The position numbers and the translations under genes were made by a program. DNA of 24,891 nt, from positions 1-24,891 of the forward strand of contig CACKJL010000009.1 in the NCBI GenBank assembly GCA_902600395.1, given 5' to 3'. The DNA is from an uncultured Prochlorococcus sp. (GTDB taxonomy: Bacteria; Cyanobacteriota; Cyanobacteriia; PCC-6307; Cyanobiaceae). The notes below the pieces were generated by a model. It was not told where the DNA came from, ran no database searches, and worked only from the letters and a program-made list of their open reading frames with translations. Positions within the stretch are counted from its first letter, which is position 1. The number at the start of each line of letters is the position of its first letter. This document shows positions 9,047 through 16,511 of the stretch, in pieces.

Positions 9047-10843
9047 ATGTCATCTTCGATAAAAGAAATTAGAAATGTTGCAATTATTGCTCACGTAGAT
9101 CATGGGAAGACAACTCTTGTAGATGCATTGTTATCTCAATCAGGAATTTTCAGAGACAATGAAGTTATTCCTACATGTGTAATGGATTCAAATGATCTTG
9201 AAAGAGAAAGGGGAATAACAATTCTCTCAAAAAATACTGCAGTTAACTACAAAGATACCAGAATTAATATTATAGATACACCCGGACATGCTGATTTTGG
9301 AGGAGAAGTTGAGAGGGTTTTGGGAATGGTTGATGGTTGTCTGCTTATTGTTGATGCAAATGAGGGACCTATGCCTCAAACAAGATTTGTTTTAAAAAAA
9401 GCATTAGAAAAAGGACTAAGGCCTATAGTTTTTGTCAATAAAATTGATAGACCACGAGTAGTACCAGAAATAGCAATTGATAAGGTACTTGATTTGTTTT
9501 TGGAGTTAGGTGCTGATGATGATCAATGTGATTTCCCTTATCTTTTTGGGAGTGGCTTATCTGGTTTCGCAAAAGAAGAGATGGAATCTAATAGTGACAA
9601 TATGATGCCTCTTTTTGAAGCTATTATTAGACACGTTCCTCCTCCAGTAGGTGATTCTAATAAGCCTCTTCAGCTACAAATAACTACGTTGGACTATTCT
9701 GATTTCCTAGGCAGAATAGTAATTGGGAAGATCCACAATGGAACTATAAAAAATGGCCAACAGGCTAGTTTAATTAAAGAAAATGGAAAAACTATTAAAG
9801 GTAAGGTTAGTAAGCTTTTAGGATTTGAAGGATTACAAAGAATTGATATAAATGAAGCATTTGCAGGTGATATTGTTGCTGTTTCTGGTTTCGATGACGT
9901 CAATATTGGTGAGACAATAGCATGTCCCGATTCTCCTCATCCTCTTCCATTAATTAAAGTTGATGAACCTACCCTAAATATGACTTTTGTTGTCAATGAT
10001 TCACCATTCGCGGGTAAGGAAGGGAAATTTGTTACTAGTAGACAATTAAAAAATAGATTGGAGAGGGAACTTTTAACAAATGTTGCCCTGAGAGTAGAAG
10101 AAACTGATTCTCCTGACAGGTTTTCAGTTTCAGGAAGAGGAGAATTACATCTAGGGATATTAATTGAAACTATGAGAAGAGAGGGTTTTGAGTTTCAAAT
10201 CTCACAACCTCAAGTAATTTTCAGAGAAATTGATAATGTTGAATGTGAGCCTATAGAGACTTTGGTTTTAGATGTACCTGAAGTATCTGTTGGTTCTTGC
10301 ATCGAAAAACTTGGATCTAGAAAGGCAGAGATGAAAAATATGCAGACAAGTTCAGATGGTAGAACTCAATTAGAATTTCTAGTACCATCAAGAGGATTAA
10401 TTGGATTTCGCGGGGAGTTTGTAAGGATAACCAGAGGTGAAGGTATCATGAGCCATTCGTTTTATGAATATAAACCTAAAACAGGAGACTTTGAAACCAG
10501 AAGAAATGGCGTTCTTATAGCTTTTGAGGAAGGTGTAGCCACATTTTATGCTTTAAAGAATGCTGAAGATAGGGGAGTATATTTCATTAAACCTGGAGTT
10601 AAAGTTTATAAAGGAATGATAATTGGTGAGAATAATCGACCTCAAGATCTTGAGTTGAATATATGTAAAACTAAGCAGTTGACTAACATGAGATCTGCAG
10701 GGGCAGAAGAACTTGATACTTTGCAGTCTCCTGTGGATATTACCCTTGAAAGAGCACTCGAATATATTGGTCCAGATGAAATGCTAGAGGTAACACCAGA
10801 TTCTATAAGAATGAGAAAAATAAATAAAAAGAAAAAAAATTAG
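9047..10843 (+). CDS. typA: Ribosome-associated GTPase TypA/BipA
   Basis: TypA/BipA is a translational GTPase of the EF-G/LepA class that binds the 70S ribosome and helps 50S assembly and growth under stress. All G motifs are visible: G1 AHVDHGKT (15-22), the switch region RGITI (55-59), G3 DTPGH (77-81) and G4 NKID (131-134). Domain II, an EF-G-like domain III/V (SGRGELHLGIL) and the BipA-specific C-terminal domain with GLIGFRGEF follow. At 598 residues it is full length. The ATG at 9047 lies just before the G1 segment as expected. The DUF309 gene follows after only 11 bases and is probably cotranscribed. Confidence 0.96.
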   Translation: MSSSIKEIRNVAIIAHVDHGKTTLVDALLSQSGIFRDNEVIPTCVMDSNDLERERGITILSKNTAVNYKDTRINIIDTPGHADFGGEVERVLGMVDGCLLIVDANEGPMPQTRFVLKKALEKGLRPIVFVNKIDRPRVVPEIAIDKVLDLFLELGADDDQCDFPYLFGSGLSGFAKEEMESNSDNMMPLFEAIIRHVPPPVGDSNKPLQLQITTLDYSDFLGRIVIGKIHNGTIKNGQQASLIKENGKTIKGKVSKLLGFEGLQRIDINEAFAGDIVAVSGFDDVNIGETIACPDSPHPLPLIKVDEPTLNMTFVVNDSPFAGKEGKFVTSRQLKNRLERELLTNVALRVEETDSPDRFSVSGRGELHLGILIETMRREGFEFQISQPQVIFREIDNVECEPIETLVLDVPEVSVGSCIEKLGSRKAEMKNMQTSSDGRTQLEFLVPSRGLIGFRGEFVRITRGEGIMSHSFYEYKPKTGDFETRRNGVLIAFEEGVATFYALKNAEDRGVYFIKPGVKVYKGMIIGENNRPQDLELNICKTKQLTNMRSAGAEELDTLQSPVDITLERALEYIGPDEMLEVTPDSIRMRKINKKKKN

Positions 10844-10854
10844 TAATTGCTTTA

Positions 10855-11223
10855 ATGAACGAAGAAAGTGCAAAAAGTTTTCAAGATTCCCTTTTTACAG
10901 CTTTAAATCTTTTTAACAATCATGAATGGTACGAGGCTCATGATGCTTTTGAAGAAATATGGAATTCCGTAGATGGTGACGAAAGACAAGTTATCCAAGG
11001 AATTTTACAAGTATCTGTTTCTCAGTTTCACTTAAGTAAAGGTAATTTAAATGGAGCTACTATTTTGCTTGGAGAGGGTTTAGGCAGAATAAAAACTAGA
11101 ACCAAGATTGATTTGGGGATTGATCTTGAATCCTTCTGCCAATGTTTGGAAGATTTATTAAGGAAATTACAATATAGAGAACTATTAAACGAGAACGATA
11201 AGCCTTTTTTGAAACCCCTTTGA
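10855..11223 (+). CDS. DUF309 family protein
   Basis: This small all-helical protein of 122 residues belongs to the DUF309 family, recognised by the EAHDAFEEIW motif (27-36) and a following helix around VIQGILQVSVSQFH. The histidine and acidic residues in the motif are the family hallmark; no biochemical function is established that I can name. There is no signal peptide or membrane segment. It starts 11 bases after the typA stop codon and is followed by a terminator-like hairpin, so typA and this gene look like one transcription unit. Confidence 0.85.
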   Translation: MNEESAKSFQDSLFTALNLFNNHEWYEAHDAFEEIWNSVDGDERQVIQGILQVSVSQFHLSKGNLNGATILLGEGLGRIKTRTKIDLGIDLESFCQCLEDLLRKLQYRELLNENDKPFLKPL

Positions 11224-11242
11224 TGAATATATCTTTATCTTC

Positions 11243-11275
11243 AATTAAATTATTATTATGTATTTAATTTTTTTT
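11243..11275 (+). terminator. Terminator-like hairpin after the DUF309 gene
   Basis: AATTAAAT (11243-11250) pairs perfectly with ATTTAATT (11262-11269) around an 11-base loop, and a run of six T follows (11270-11275). The stem has no GC pair, so stability is low, but position and the T-run fit a factor-independent terminator ending the typA-DUF309 unit. Confidence 0.42.
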
Positions 11276-11310
11276 CAAGAAAGTAAGAAAACTAATCGAT
11301 CTCAAAGAAA

Positions 11311-12039
11311 ATGAACCTAAATATTCATAATGTATCCCTTTCAATTAAAGGAAGATTAATTGTAAATGATGTTTCCATAACTGTTGATCCAGGGGAAGTT
11401 GTAGGTTTGATGGGACCTAATGGTGCTGGGAAAACTACAACTTTTAATCTTGCAGTTGGGAATATAAAACCAGATAAAGGTGAAATTTTAATGAATGGGA
11501 AAAATATAACCAATCTTCCTCTATCAATTAGATCAAGACTTGGGTTAGGGTACTTAACTCAGGAAGCGAGTATATTTAGAGACCTCACAGTTAAGGATAA
11601 TATAGATTTGGCTTTACAAAATTCATCTTATAGTAGAGCAGCGATAAGAAATAGAAGAGAACAATTAATTAATGAATTTAATTTGAATAACTTTGTAGAT
11701 AGTTATGGTTATCAACTTTCAGGAGGAGAGAGGAGGAGGTGTGAAATTGCAAGGGCTCTTACTGTAGGCAGAAAAGGACCTAAATATTTGTTATTAGACG
11801 AACCGTTTGCTGGGATAGATCCTCTAGCTGTTAATGATCTAAAGAAACTAATTCTAAAATTAAGTAGTGATGGAGTGGGGATTCTAATTACAGACCATAA
11901 TGTGAGGGAAACCCTTCTAATTACTAACAAATCATATGTGTTAAGTGAAGGGAAAATTTTAGCTAATGGTTCATCAAGTGAATTGGCTGATAATCCAATA
12001 GTCAAGAAGTATTATCTAGGAGATAATTTCAAACTTTGA
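11311..12039 (+). CDS. lptB: LPS export ABC transporter ATP-binding protein LptB
   Basis: LptB is the ATPase that, with LptF and LptG, extracts lipopolysaccharide from the inner membrane for transport to the outer membrane. The 242-residue protein has Walker A GPNGAGKTT (35-43), Q-loop Q84 in the LptB-typical YLTQEASIF context, ABC signature LSGGE (136-140), Walker B LLLDEPFAGIDP (160-171) and the H-loop histidine H196. These match LptB rather than a generic or amino-acid ABC ATPase. The ATG at 11311 gives the normal length. No lptA, lptC, lptF or lptG is adjacent. A hairpin plus T-run overlaps its stop codon, so it appears to end its own transcript. Confidence 0.9.
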   Translation: MNLNIHNVSLSIKGRLIVNDVSITVDPGEVVGLMGPNGAGKTTTFNLAVGNIKPDKGEILMNGKNITNLPLSIRSRLGLGYLTQEASIFRDLTVKDNIDLALQNSSYSRAAIRNRREQLINEFNLNNFVDSYGYQLSGGERRRCEIARALTVGRKGPKYLLLDEPFAGIDPLAVNDLKKLILKLSSDGVGILITDHNVRETLLITNKSYVLSEGKILANGSSSELADNPIVKKYYLGDNFKL

Positions 12040-12052
12040 AATGCTTTTTTTT
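12027..12052 (+). terminator. Terminator overlapping the lptB stop codon
   Basis: TTTCAAACTTTGAAA (12027-12041) folds into a hairpin of 6 pairs around ACT, includes the lptB TGA (12037-12039), and is followed by TGC and eight T (12045-12052). This is the best factor-independent terminator shape in the window despite its AT-rich stem. Confidence 0.5.
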
Positions 12053-12057
12053 AAATA

Positions 12058-12107
12058 AATTAAAACTTTATTATTAAAGATTTACTCATATGAGAATGAT
12101 TTTAATT
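12058..12107 (+). other. Fold-back structure in the lptB-ccsA gap
   Basis: AATTAAAA (12058-12065) and TTTTAATT (12100-12107) are perfect inverted arms. Between them lie two smaller inverted repeats, CTTTATTATTAAAG (12066-12079) and CTCATATGAG (12085-12094), so the RNA could form a three-way junction upstream of ccsA. AT richness makes chance likely. Confidence 0.22.
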
Positions 12108-12153
12108 ATTATTTGGTTGTCATTGAATATTAAAACTTGAGAAATTTCTAGAA

Positions 12154-13083
12154 ATGATACTAGATAATTTTTTTAAAAATTTAATATATGAACCGGTTTC
12201 AGTTTTAGGTCTTTTAGTTTTTTATTTTTTATTAATTAACTTACCATTATCTTTGGGTGCAGTTTTTAAAAAAAACTATTCTGCTGCTGTAAGACTCATT
12301 ACTATTTTAGTGAACTTATTAATAACATTACAATTACTTTTTAGATGGTCAATTTCTGGGCACTTTCCAATTAGCAATTTGTATGAATCTCTTTATTTCC
12401 TTACTTGGGGTATCACATTAGGTCAACTATTGGTTGAAAGAGAATATCAAGCTCCAATAATTCCCTCAATTGCTATACCTATTGAGTTACTGACTGTGGC
12501 TTTTGCATGTTTTGTTTTACCTGAGGATTTGAAATTATCATCCAATTTAGTTCCAGCTTTAAGGTCTAGTTGGTTAGTAATGCATGTTAGCGTCGTAATG
12601 CTTAGTTATGCAGCATTAATAATAGGTTCTTTACTTTCAATATCCGTTTTGTTTATCAATAAAAATAAGCCACTTCAAATCAGAAGTAGTTCTACAGGTG
12701 TAGGAGGATTTAAACTTTCAAATAGCTATCCCGTTAATGATCTAGTTGAACGTATTGAATTTTCTCATTCAGAAGAATTAGATACATTAAGTTATCGCTC
12801 TATATTGGTAGGTTTTGTTCTTTTGACTCTCGGTTTAATTTCAGGTGCAGTTTGGGCTAATGAGGCCTGGGGCACATGGTGGAGTTGGGATCCAAAAGAA
12901 ACATGGGCATTTATCTCATGGTTGTTTTATGCCGCTTATCTGCATATGAGAATAAGTAAGGGTTGGCAAGGACGCAAACCAGCATTATTAGCATCTACAG
13001 GCTTTTTAGTTGTTTTAGTATGTTATTTAGGAGTTAATTTTTTAGGAATAGGTTTGCATAGTTATGGATGGATATTCGGGTGA
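12154..13083 (+). CDS. ccsA: Cytochrome c biogenesis protein CcsA
   Basis: CcsA is a membrane haem handler and ligase of the System II pathway. With Ccs1/CcsB it delivers haem across the thylakoid or plasma membrane and attaches it to c-type cytochromes such as cytochromes f and c6. The 309-residue protein has several hydrophobic membrane segments. It carries the tryptophan-rich haem-binding WWD motif WGTWWSWDPKETW (from W239) and conserved histidines H70, H144 (LVMHVSVVML) and H302 (GLHSYGW). The length fits the cyanobacterial/chloroplast form. A partner ccs1 gene is not nearby. ATG 12154 is followed by a plausible first membrane segment. The gene ends inside a long hairpin shared with the convergent rpe gene. 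Confidence 0.93.
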   Translation: MILDNFFKNLIYEPVSVLGLLVFYFLLINLPLSLGAVFKKNYSAAVRLITILVNLLITLQLLFRWSISGHFPISNLYESLYFLTWGITLGQLLVEREYQAPIIPSIAIPIELLTVAFACFVLPEDLKLSSNLVPALRSSWLVMHVSVVMLSYAALIIGSLLSISVLFINKNKPLQIRSSSTGVGGFKLSNSYPVNDLVERIEFSHSEELDTLSYRSILVGFVLLTLGLISGAVWANEAWGTWWSWDPKETWAFISWLFYAAYLHMRISKGWQGRKPALLASTGFLVVLVCYLGVNFLGIGLHSYGWIFG

Positions 13084-13104
13084 TTTCTTAATCATCCAGA
13101 ATAT
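13072..13104. terminator. Long hairpin between convergent ccsA and rpe
   Basis: ATATTC (13072-13077) pairs with GAATAT (13099-13104), then, after one bulged A, GGGTGATT (13078-13085) pairs with AATCATCC (13090-13097, one G-T pair), leaving loop TCTT. This gives 14 pairs in 33 bases. It spans the ccsA stop codon (13081-13083) and abuts the rpe stop. There is no strong T-run on either side, so it may act as a bidirectional stopper or as 3'-end protection. Confidence 0.5.
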
Positions 13105-13863
13105 TTATTGAGGTTCTGAAAGAACATTCCCTTTTTGTGCTTCTAGTGCAACTTTTCTCAAGTCATCACATCCTTCTTTTAATGTTGGGTAAGCAAACAT
13201 TCCGCTACCTGCAATAAAACAATTAGCACCAGCATCGGCACATTGTGAAATAGTCCAATTTGCTTTTATACCCCCATCAACTTCAATGTCGACATCTAAG
13301 TTTTTTTCGATAATAAAGTTTCTTATTTCTCTTATTTTATTAAGCATTGTTGGTATATAAGCTTGTCCTCCAAAGCCTGGATTAACTGTCATAACCAAAA
13401 CATGATCAACCATATCCATTATGTTTTTAATCATTTCAAAAGGAGTATGAGGGTTCAATGCAACAGAAGGAGATCCTCCTAAATCCCTTATTCTTCCAAG
13501 AACTCGATGCAAATGAATATTTGCTTCGGCATGAGCTATTACTACTCCTGGTTCCCCATTTGCCCCTTTTGTAGCGTTTACATAAGATTCAAGCATTGTT
13601 TCACAGTTGTACTGGCTTACCATTAATTGGGTTTCAAAAGGGACATTGCAATATTTCCTGCATGCAGCAATCATTTCAGGACCAAATGTAAGATTTGGTA
13701 CGAAATTTCCATCCATTACATCAAATTGAATTCTATCTACCCCAGCTTCCTCGAGCTCTTTCACACATGTCCCCATATTTGCCCAATCTGCTGGTAAAAC
13801 TGAAGGAATTATTTGAATTGGTCTATTTGCACCAGTTAAATTTGCTTGATTTGACTCAGTCAT
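13105..13863 (-). CDS. rpe: Ribulose-phosphate 3-epimerase, divergent metal site
   Basis: By family, this enzyme interconverts ribulose 5-phosphate and xylulose 5-phosphate in the Calvin cycle and pentose phosphate pathway. The 252 residues follow the family's TIM-barrel order: PSVLPADWANMG (20-31), FDVMDGNFVPN (47-57), AHAE (110-113), MTVNPGFGGQ (158-167) and EVDGGIK (194-200). The two catalytic aspartates D48 and D196 are present. The two histidines that normally complete the metal site are both glutamine here: Q46 (in IQFD, usually IHVD) and Q79 (in ETQLM, usually DVHLM). A small GANGEPG insertion (100-106) precedes the AHAE strand. Start ATG is at 13863; the first ~14 residues are a non-conserved extension. 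It diverges from glpX. Role as Rpe is supported by context, but the altered site leaves metal and mechanism open. Confidence 0.88.
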   Translation of the reverse strand: MTESNQANLTGANRPIQIIPSVLPADWANMGTCVKELEEAGVDRIQFDVMDGNFVPNLTFGPEMIAACRKYCNVPFETQLMVSQYNCETMLESYVNATKGANGEPGVVIAHAEANIHLHRVLGRIRDLGGSPSVALNPHTPFEMIKNIMDMVDHVLVMTVNPGFGGQAYIPTMLNKIREIRNFIIEKNLDVDIEVDGGIKANWTISQCADAGANCFIAGSGMFAYPTLKEGCDDLRKVALEAQKGNVLSEPQ

Positions 13864-13972
13864 TTAATTTTTAAAATATTTAATAAAGATACTATATTTA
13901 GTTGTTTATTCCTAATTTCAAGTCACGGCCTGATAAAGTAACAGCTGTAAAGAGTTAAAAAAAGCTTACTAG

Positions 13973-13978
13973 CATAAT
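13973..13978 (+). promoter_or_regulatory. Possible -10 element for glpX
   Basis: CATAAT lies about 75 bases upstream of the glpX start and just before the leader hairpin at 13982-14010, which would then form the 5' end of the transcript. There is no clear -35. This is a weak, position-based call. Confidence 0.22.
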
Positions 13979-13981
13979 AAT

Positions 13982-14010
13982 TCTCATAAAAAATTGCATT
14001 TTATATGAGA
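13982..14010 (+). other. Inverted repeat/hairpin in the glpX leader
   Basis: TCTCATA (13982-13988) pairs with TATGAGA (14004-14010). After one A-A mismatch, AAAA (13990-13993) pairs with TTTT (13999-14002) around loop TTGCA. This makes eleven pairs, ending 40 bases before the GTG start. It sits in the 187-base rpe/glpX divergent region and could be an operator or an RNA leader element. No known regulator site was recognised. Confidence 0.35.
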
Positions 14011-14050
14011 TCATACTCAAAACCTTTTAGAAAATCCTCAAAATTTAATT

Positions 14051-15052
14051 GTGAATCAAACTTTAATTCAAGAAATTCTCGAAGTTGTCGAGCAAGCAGC
14101 TATTGCCTCAGCAAAACTAACAGGACTTGGTCAAAAAGATGAAGCTGATGCTGCAGCTGTCGAAGCAATGAGATTACGAATGGGCAAAATTGAAATGAAA
14201 GGGAAAATTGTTATTGGAGAAGGTGAAAGAGATGAAGCACCCATGCTTTATATAGGTGAAGAGGTTGGTAGTGGAAGTGGCCCAGGGGTTGACTTTGCAG
14301 TTGATCCTTGTGAAGGAACTAATCTTTGTGCGAATAATCAAAGAGGTTCTATGGCGGTTTTAGCTGCCTCAGATACGGGTGGTCTTTTCAATGCTCCTGA
14401 TTTTTACATGAACAAATTAGCAGCACCTCCTGCGGCCAAAGGTAAAGTTGATATTAGGAATTCAGCTACTGAAAACTTGAAGATACTAAGTGATTGCTTA
14501 GGCCTTTCTATTGATGAGCTTACTGTAGTTGTAATGGATAGAACTAGACATAAAGATTTAATTAAAGAGATTCGAGGATGTGGTGCAAAAGTACAACCGA
14601 TTTCTGATGGTGATGTTCAAGCTGCGATTGCATGCGGTTTTGCAGGAACTGGAACACATTGCTTGATGGGTATAGGTGCAGCTCCAGAGGGTGTTATTTC
14701 AGCTGCTGCAATGAGAGCTCTCGGCGGACACTTTCAAGGACAACTAGTTTATGATCCTGCAATCGCTCAAACTTCTGAATGGGCTGATTACACAAAAGAA
14801 GGAAATATAAAACGTCTTAATGAAATGGGCATAACAGATATAGATAAAATCTATGAAGCAAATGAATTGGCATCGGGAGAAAATGTTGTTTTCGCTGGTA
14901 GTGGAATAACTGATGGATTATTATTTGACGGAGTTAAATTTGAAAGGGATTGTGTTAGAACAAGCAGTCTAGTTATTAGTACATTAGATAGTACTGCAAG
15001 GTTCACAAATACTGTCCATATAAAAGATGGTGCTAAGAGTATCAGCCTTTAA
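14051..15052 (+). CDS. glpX: Class II fructose-1,6-bisphosphatase / sedoheptulose-1,7-bisphosphatase (GlpX type)
   Basis: The enzyme hydrolyses fructose 1,6-bisphosphate and, in cyanobacteria, sedoheptulose 1,7-bisphosphate, serving both Calvin-cycle steps. The 333 residues keep the metal/phosphate residues of E. coli GlpX at the same numbers: D33, E57 (IGEGERDEAP), D85 and E88 (DPCEGT). The later LMGIGAAPEG and ALGGHFQGQL segments are also present. The start is GTG at 14051, giving MNQTLIQEIL; the N-terminus and the match in residue numbering support it. The leader carries a hairpin and an overlapping out-of-frame ORF (see findings). hemA follows after 18 bases and may share the transcript. 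rpe, another Calvin-cycle gene, diverges from it. Confidence 0.95.
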   Translation: MNQTLIQEILEVVEQAAIASAKLTGLGQKDEADAAAVEAMRLRMGKIEMKGKIVIGEGERDEAPMLYIGEEVGSGSGPGVDFAVDPCEGTNLCANNQRGSMAVLAASDTGGLFNAPDFYMNKLAAPPAAKGKVDIRNSATENLKILSDCLGLSIDELTVVVMDRTRHKDLIKEIRGCGAKVQPISDGDVQAAIACGFAGTGTHCLMGIGAAPEGVISAAAMRALGGHFQGQLVYDPAIAQTSEWADYTKEGNIKRLNEMGITDIDKIYEANELASGENVVFAGSGITDGLLFDGVKFERDCVRTSSLVISTLDSTARFTNTVHIKDGAKSISL

Positions 15053-15070
15053 AAATTCACTTTTGATTTT

Positions 15071-16381
15071 ATGCATATTGTTGTCGTCGGACTGAGTCAT
15101 CGCACGGCACCTGTCGAAGTGCGTGAGAAGTTAAGTATTCCTGACCAATCCATAACAGAGTCATTGAAAGCATTAAAAGCTTTTTCTGATGTATTAGAGG
15201 TGTCAATTTTAAGTACTTGTAATAGGTTGGAAATATATGCGCTAGTGAAGGATAAAAATACTGGAATTTCATCTATTAAAGAATTCATATCAGAATATTC
15301 TGGAATTATTTTTGAAGATTTAAACCCACATCTTTTTTGCTTTAGACAGGAAGAAGCAGTTTTGCATTTGATGAAAGTCTCGGCAGGACTCGATAGCCTC
15401 GTTTTAGGGGAAGGACAAATCCTTTCGCAGGTAAAAAAAATGATGAGATTAGGTCAAGAGAATCAATCTACTGGACCAATTCTTAATAGATTATTAACTC
15501 AATCAGTTAGTACAGGTAAAAAAGTAAGATCCGAAACAAATTTAGGAACCGGAGCTGTGTCAATCAGTTCAGCAGCGGTAGAACTAGCTCAATTAAAAAT
15601 TGGACAAGAAAAGGGTTTTGATACTCTTGTAAGTTTGGAATCAGAGAACGTTCTTGTAGTTGGCGCCGGACGAATGAGTAGGCTTTTAATAACTCATTTA
15701 AAATCAAAAGGATGTCATAAACTTATCCTTTTAAATAGAAATATTGATAGAGCATTAAATCTTGCTCAAGACTTCCCTGATTTAGAAATTGTTTGTAAAG
15801 GTTTAAACGAATTAGAAGAAAACATATCATTATCTTCGCTTGTTTTCACCAGTACTGCTTCTGAAGAGCCAATTATTGATCTTACAAAAATTGAAAAAAT
15901 AAATTTGAGTAAAAGACTTAAATTTATTGATATTGGTGTACCGAGAAATATATCTAATGATGTCAAACAACATGAATTTGTTAAATCATTTGATGTTGAT
16001 GACTTACAAGAGGTCGTTTCAAGAAATCAAGAATTTAGACAGAAAATAGCAAAGGAAGCGGAATCTTTAGTAGAAGAAGAAAGGATCATTTTTCTAGAAT
16101 GGTGGGCAAGCTTAGAGGCCGTTCCAGTAATTAATAAACTTAGATCAGATTTGGAGTTAATTAGAAAAGAGGAATTGCAAAAAGCACTTAGCAGAATGGG
16201 ACCAGATTTTTCGGCTAGAGAAAGAAAAGTTGTGGAAGCTCTTACTAAAGGAATAATTAATAAAATACTTCATACGCCGGTCACCAAGTTGAGAAGTCCT
16301 CAATCAAGAGAGGAAAGACAAGTTTCTTTGAAAATAGTTGAAAAATTGTTTTCTTTGGTAGAAGAGGATAAAAATAACTAA
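15071..16381 (+). CDS. hemA: Glutamyl-tRNA reductase
   Basis: HemA reduces glutamyl-tRNA to glutamate-1-semialdehyde with NADPH, the committed step of tetrapyrrole synthesis for chlorophyll, haem and cobalamin-type corrinoids. The 436-residue protein has the catalytic cysteine C50 in STCNRLEIYA, H99 in the HLMKVSAGLDSLVLGEGQI segment, the NADPH-binding VVGAGRMS motif and a C-terminal dimerisation helix region. The length is normal. ATG 15071 gives the canonical MHIVVVGLSHRTAPVEVRE start. It begins 18 bases after glpX. The first 60 bases are about 53% GC, far above the surrounding DNA (see findings). Confidence 0.96.
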   Translation: MHIVVVGLSHRTAPVEVREKLSIPDQSITESLKALKAFSDVLEVSILSTCNRLEIYALVKDKNTGISSIKEFISEYSGIIFEDLNPHLFCFRQEEAVLHLMKVSAGLDSLVLGEGQILSQVKKMMRLGQENQSTGPILNRLLTQSVSTGKKVRSETNLGTGAVSISSAAVELAQLKIGQEKGFDTLVSLESENVLVVGAGRMSRLLITHLKSKGCHKLILLNRNIDRALNLAQDFPDLEIVCKGLNELEENISLSSLVFTSTASEEPIIDLTKIEKINLSKRLKFIDIGVPRNISNDVKQHEFVKSFDVDDLQEVVSRNQEFRQKIAKEAESLVEEERIIFLEWWASLEAVPVINKLRSDLELIRKEELQKALSRMGPDFSARERKVVEALTKGIINKILHTPVTKLRSPQSREERQVSLKIVEKLFSLVEEDKNN

Positions 16382-16479
16382 CTTTTTTCGATTTATATTA
16401 AGTTTTTCCAGTGATTTATCGAAATACCTTTGTAAACTGACCATCTGTATTTCTAAATATGCCCATAATCAGTTACTTT

Positions 16480-16499
16480 AGGTAATTATATATCTACCT
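16480..16499 (+). promoter_or_regulatory. Inverted repeat just upstream of glgC
   Basis: AGGTA (16480-16484) and TACCT (16495-16499) are perfect 5-base arms around 10 bases, ending 12 bases before the glgC ATG. It could be a dyad operator or a small hairpin over the ribosome entry site. It resembles the NtcA palindrome GTA-N8-TAC but has 10 spacer bases, so NtcA is not claimed. Confidence 0.28.
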
Positions 16500-16511
16500 C
16501 CATTAGATTGA

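Noticed and set aside
13941..13948. ACAGCTGT palindrome in the rpe/glpX gap as an operator
   Set aside because: Eight bases, no known regulator consensus matched, and no second copy seen.
15069..15288. Open frames on the minus strand opposite the start of hemA
   Set aside because: They are antisense shadows of a well-supported gene, with no start context or recognisable protein motif.
16386..16424. TTTCGAT/ATCGAAA inverted repeat after hemA as a terminator
   Set aside because: The 25-base loop is long and no T-run follows the right arm.
16480..16499. NtcA binding site upstream of glgC
   Set aside because: The arms fit GTA/TAC but the spacer is 10 bases, not the 8 required by the consensus, so only a generic dyad is reported.
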